From NCBI GenBank assembly GCA_001899635.1, contig MKVQ01000012.1:1-64000 (forward strand): DNA of 64,000 bases. The letters are read 5' to 3'. The notes beneath the pieces are model-generated. The model was not told the origin of the DNA and ran no database searches. It was given only the letters and a program-made list of their open reading frames with translations. A program made the translations under genes and the position numbers. Position 1 is the first letter of the stretch. Every line of letters starts with the position of its first letter. The DNA is from Myxococcales bacterium 68-20. Lineage in GTDB: Bacteria > Myxococcota_A > Polyangia > Polyangiales > Polyangiaceae. Below, one piece after another: positions 62,074-64,000 of the stretch.

Positions 62074-62538
62074 ATGCGTTTGCTTTCTTCCCTCCTCGTG
62101 ATCGCGTTCGTCGGCATCGGTACCCTCGCCACCACGGCTTGCGAGGAGAAAGTCTGCACACTGATGGGGTGCGGCGCGGAAGGAGTCACGGTCGAGTTCA
62201 CGCTCCGCGAGCGGGGCGCCTATGTCATCGATGTCGTGGTCGACGGCGAGCGAACGACCTGTCGCGCCACCCTGCCACTCCGCGCGGACGACTCTGGATG
62301 CGGTGGGTCCGCCGTCGTGCTGACCAGATCGGGCTCGGCGCTCCCCGAGAGCGAGCACACGATCGGGCCGCTCAGGATCGCGAGCACCACGGCCACGGAG
62401 GTCTCGATCCGGCTCGAGCGTGACGGCACGGTGGTCGCGGAGAAGAGCTTCTCCCCCGCGTACGAGACGACGCCAGGTCCGAACGGCCCCGAGTGCGACC
62501 CGGCGAGCTGCACGAGCGCGCGCACGACGTTGCCGTGA
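62074..62538 (+). CDS. Small Cys-rich lipoprotein
   Basis: This 154-residue protein has a signal MRLLSSLLVIAFVGIGTLAT with lipobox ending at CEEKVC. The mature part is beta-rich (VTVEFTLRERGAYVIDVVVD, TATEVSIRLERDGTVVAEKS) with a second disulfide region near the end (CDPASCTSA). No known family. It follows the outer-membrane barrel gene by 42 bp on the same strand and may be on the same message. It could be the barrel's periplasmic or surface partner. Confidence 0.7.
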   Translation: MRLLSSLLVIAFVGIGTLATTACEEKVCTLMGCGAEGVTVEFTLRERGAYVIDVVVDGERTTCRATLPLRADDSGCGGSAVVLTRSGSALPESEHTIGPLRIASTTATEVSIRLERDGTVVAEKSFSPAYETTPGPNGPECDPASCTSARTTLP

Positions 62539-62562
62539 TGCAGTGCGATTCCCGACCGTCGC

Positions 62563-62907
62563 TCAATGAGCCGCGGACTTGGAGAAGAGGTTCACGATCA
62601 CGACGCCGACGACGATGAATCCGAGTCCAATCACGGCGGCGCGGTCGAGCGGTTGCCGAAGAACGACGTAGCCCACCGTCGAGATCAGCACGATCCCGAG
62701 TCCACTCCAGATGGCGTAGGCGATCCCGACGGGGATGGTCTTGAGCGCCTGCGACAGCAAGTAGAACGAGCACAAGTAGCAACCGGCCATGACGATGGTC
62801 GGAACGAGCTTGGTGAACTGCTCCGACTTCTGCAGATAGGTCGTGCCGGTCACTTCGAGCACGATGGCGAGACCGAGCGCGCCGTAGGTCGTGACTGCGG
62901 GACTCAT
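62563..62907 (-). CDS. SMR-family multidrug efflux protein
   Basis: This 114-residue protein has four helices, with the membrane-embedded glutamate in LGLAIVLEVTGTTYLQKSEQ, the GYCF-like second helix (VMAGCYLCSFYLLSQAL), IPVGIAYAIWSGLGIVLIST and a final IGLGFIVVGVVIVNLFSK. This is the EmrE type of small multidrug resistance protein. It expels quaternary ammonium or other cationic compounds by proton antiport as a dimer. Its ATG overlaps the TetR stop (ATGA), so it is made with its regulator. The convergent lipoprotein ends 24 bp from its stop. Confidence 0.93.
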   Translation of the reverse strand: MSPAVTTYGALGLAIVLEVTGTTYLQKSEQFTKLVPTIVMAGCYLCSFYLLSQALKTIPVGIAYAIWSGLGIVLISTVGYVVLRQPLDRAAVIGLGFIVVGVVIVNLFSKSAAH

Positions 62908-63458
62908 GACTTCCTCGTCAGACCGAGGAGCGCCTGGCGGAGAGCCTTGCTGGGGGGCGCGCCTTGGCCGAGCAACGCCGCCAGCCAGATTCCATCAGCG
63001 GCATGACGTGCGAGCTCCAACGCTGGCGCGGAGTCCGTCTGCTTGTTCTGCTTCAGCTGCCCGTCGAGCCAGTCCGCCCACCGCTGCTTCAATCGTGGTT
63101 CGGTGACCGAGGACATCATCAACGCCGACCACTGGACGACTTCCTCACCGCCGAGCAGCTCGAGCGTTGCGTTGATGTAGGCGCGCGTGAAGCGCCCGAA
63201 GCGTTCCGGATCGGCGTCCATCAATTGCCGTACGCGGCCTTCGAACGACTGCAGCAGCTCGTCGAAGATCGCGTCGACAAGCGCCTGTTTCGTCGGGAAG
63301 TGGTGCAGAAGCCCTCCCTTCGTGACGCCGGCGGTATCGGCCACCGCCTGCAGCGACAGCCCAGCGACACCGTGCTCGACGCAGAGACGCGCCCCATGCT
63401 CGAGCAGTCGGCGCCTGACGAGTGCAGGCTCCTTCTTTCGCTCGTACGCGCTTGCCAT
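62904..63458 (-). CDS. TetR-family transcriptional regulator of the SMR pump
   Basis: This 184-residue regulator has an N-terminal TetR HTH: ALVRRRLLEHGARLCVEHGV, LSLQAVADTAGVTKGGLLHH and FPTKQALVDAIFDEL. The C-terminal ligand-binding part has the helical pattern of multidrug regulators (FTRAYINATLELLGGEEVVQ). It should repress its own operon until a toxic cation binds. It starts at an ATG 6 bp from a perfect 26-bp palindrome that is the likely operator, and overlaps the efflux gene by 4 bp. Confidence 0.92.
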   Translation of the reverse strand: MASAYERKKEPALVRRRLLEHGARLCVEHGVAGLSLQAVADTAGVTKGGLLHHFPTKQALVDAIFDELLQSFEGRVRQLMDADPERFGRFTRAYINATLELLGGEEVVQWSALMMSSVTEPRLKQRWADWLDGQLKQNKQTDSAPALELARHAADGIWLAALLGQGAPPSKALRQALLGLTRKS

Positions 63459-63463
63459 GAGCC

Positions 63464-63489
63464 AAAGATACCATCTGGTTGGTATCTTT
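63464..63489. promoter_or_regulatory. Probable TetR operator
   Basis: AAAGATACCA, six bases (TCTGGT), then TGGTATCTTT is a perfect inverted repeat with 10-bp arms, right before the regulator ATG at 63458. It is strikingly AT-rich against the surrounding GC. The half-site ATACCA resembles sites of QacR-type repressors. The regulator and pump are probably transcribed from a promoter covered by it. Confidence 0.85.
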
Positions 63490-63532
63490 CAAGCCAGGCG
63501 CAGGCGCGACCGCGACCCGCCGTGCGGCAGCG

Positions 63533-63592
63533 GTGGAGCTGAAGGACACTCGCGCGATCATCATCGAGCGGACGTTCCGCGCTCCGGCCTGA
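63533..63592 (+). pseudogene. Possible N-terminal remnant of an AHSA1/SRPBCC gene
   Basis: The frame GTG to TGA encodes VELKDTRAIIIERTFRAPA and then stops. The peptide resembles the start of Activator-of-Hsp90-ATPase-like (SRPBCC) proteins, which usually run on as DAP-x-x-x-V-W. Nothing after the stop matches in any frame. It may be a 3-prime-truncated relic, but 19 residues is little evidence. Confidence 0.28.
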
Positions 63593-63682
63593 AGCCCGGC
63601 CGGGCGTCGGTCGGCCGGCTCACGTGTCGGGCATGACCGCTGCAAGAACGCGGAATCGCGACGCGGACGAGAGGGCTCGGCA

Positions 63683-63934
63683 ATGAGGACACTGCACTAC
63701 CAATTCGCTAGAACGCAAACCGACGAGCACGCCAGAACGCATGCGTTGACCGAGTTCGACCTGTACGACCCGATGCAGCGATTCGGTCGCGAGCTCTTCG
63801 ACACCGATGAGGATTGGTCTCACTTCGAGCCCGAGATCAGCACCATGCGAAAGAAGCACGGCCCCAACGCGTGGACGCGCTGCAAGGACACGCTTCGTCG
63901 GGCATGGCGCCATCGAGCGCGAGCGAAGTATTGA
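63683..63934 (+). CDS. Small hypothetical protein
   Basis: This 83-residue protein has no signal peptide. It is acidic in the middle (ALTEFDLYDPMQRFGRELFD, TDEDWSHFEPEISTMRKKHG) and basic at the end (LRRAWRHRARAKY). A weak ribosome binding site (GAGAGG) precedes the ATG, and base composition is lower in GC than nearby genes, which could mean recent transfer. No family is recognised. The window's last 66 bases hold no gene. Confidence 0.45.
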   Translation: MRTLHYQFARTQTDEHARTHALTEFDLYDPMQRFGRELFDTDEDWSHFEPEISTMRKKHGPNAWTRCKDTLRRAWRHRARAKY

Positions 63935-64000
63935 CCCGTCGCTCCGGGTACACTCGAGGAGCTCAGGGAACGCGTCGCCCTCGAGAGGGTCACGTGGGCG

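Overview
The window looks like a chromosomal segment from a large-genome, GC-rich myxobacterium, most likely order Polyangiales of the Myxococcota. This is inferred from gene content only. The pointers are strong GC bias with long antisense shadow frames, many Hanks-type Ser/Thr kinases (one a pseudokinase, one with a zinc-finger front end), many lipoproteins and outer-membrane beta-barrels, a sigma factor translationally coupled to a kinase, an orphan GspC, an AgmX/PglI-like C-terminal fold, and a lexA operator built on GTTCAG half-sites. I found no rRNA, tRNA, CRISPR array, transposase or prophage gene.

Layout. 0-5 kb: two membrane Ser/Thr kinases flank a membrane protein with a Gly-Tyr-Gln-Pro repeat tail. 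5-8.6 kb: an M2 (ACE-like) peptidase lipoprotein, a 22-bp tandem array and an orphan GspC. 8.6-14.2 kb: an aminotransferase, a large envelope beta-barrel protein, an OmpA-type protein with calcium-binding repeats, a DUF4398-like lipoprotein and lexA. 14.4-18.5 kb: an operon of thioredoxin reductase, cyclic-nucleotide-binding protein and triheme cytochrome lipoprotein, then a FadL-type porin. 18.6-30.7 kb: mostly accessory and hypothetical envelope genes. 31-37.6 kb: two-component signalling genes around ruvB. 37.6-40.9 kb: cysE-smpB-pilZ, a NUDIX hydrolase and a pseudokinase. 41-49.4 kb: a ferredoxin-like/Smr pair, ilvE and a tightly overlapping RDD-SpoIIM-membrane-DUF4129/DUF4350 operon. 49.4-56 kb: sigma factor, zinc-finger kinase and PEGA protein converge on two FGE-fold lipoproteins. 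56-61 kb: a triple-repeat lipoprotein and a FAD oxidase divergent from a sulfotransferase-amidinotransferase pair. 61-64 kb: envelope proteins, an SMR efflux pump with its TetR regulator and operator, and gene remnants.

The most unusual signal is a dispersed intergenic repeat. It has a GGGCC-n-GGCCC hairpin, a core of the form CTGCGGGTGGTTGGG, and a second hairpin whose stem changes in a compensating way between copies. It occurs at about 7.3, 13.4, 19.6, 40.8 and 42.8 kb. In the first copy the core is expanded to eight 22-bp units. Also worth attention are the oxidase/sulfotransferase/amidinotransferase cluster, the sigma-kinase-PEGA/FGE module, the sensor protein lacking an ATPase domain, and the DUF4129-DUF4350 fusion.
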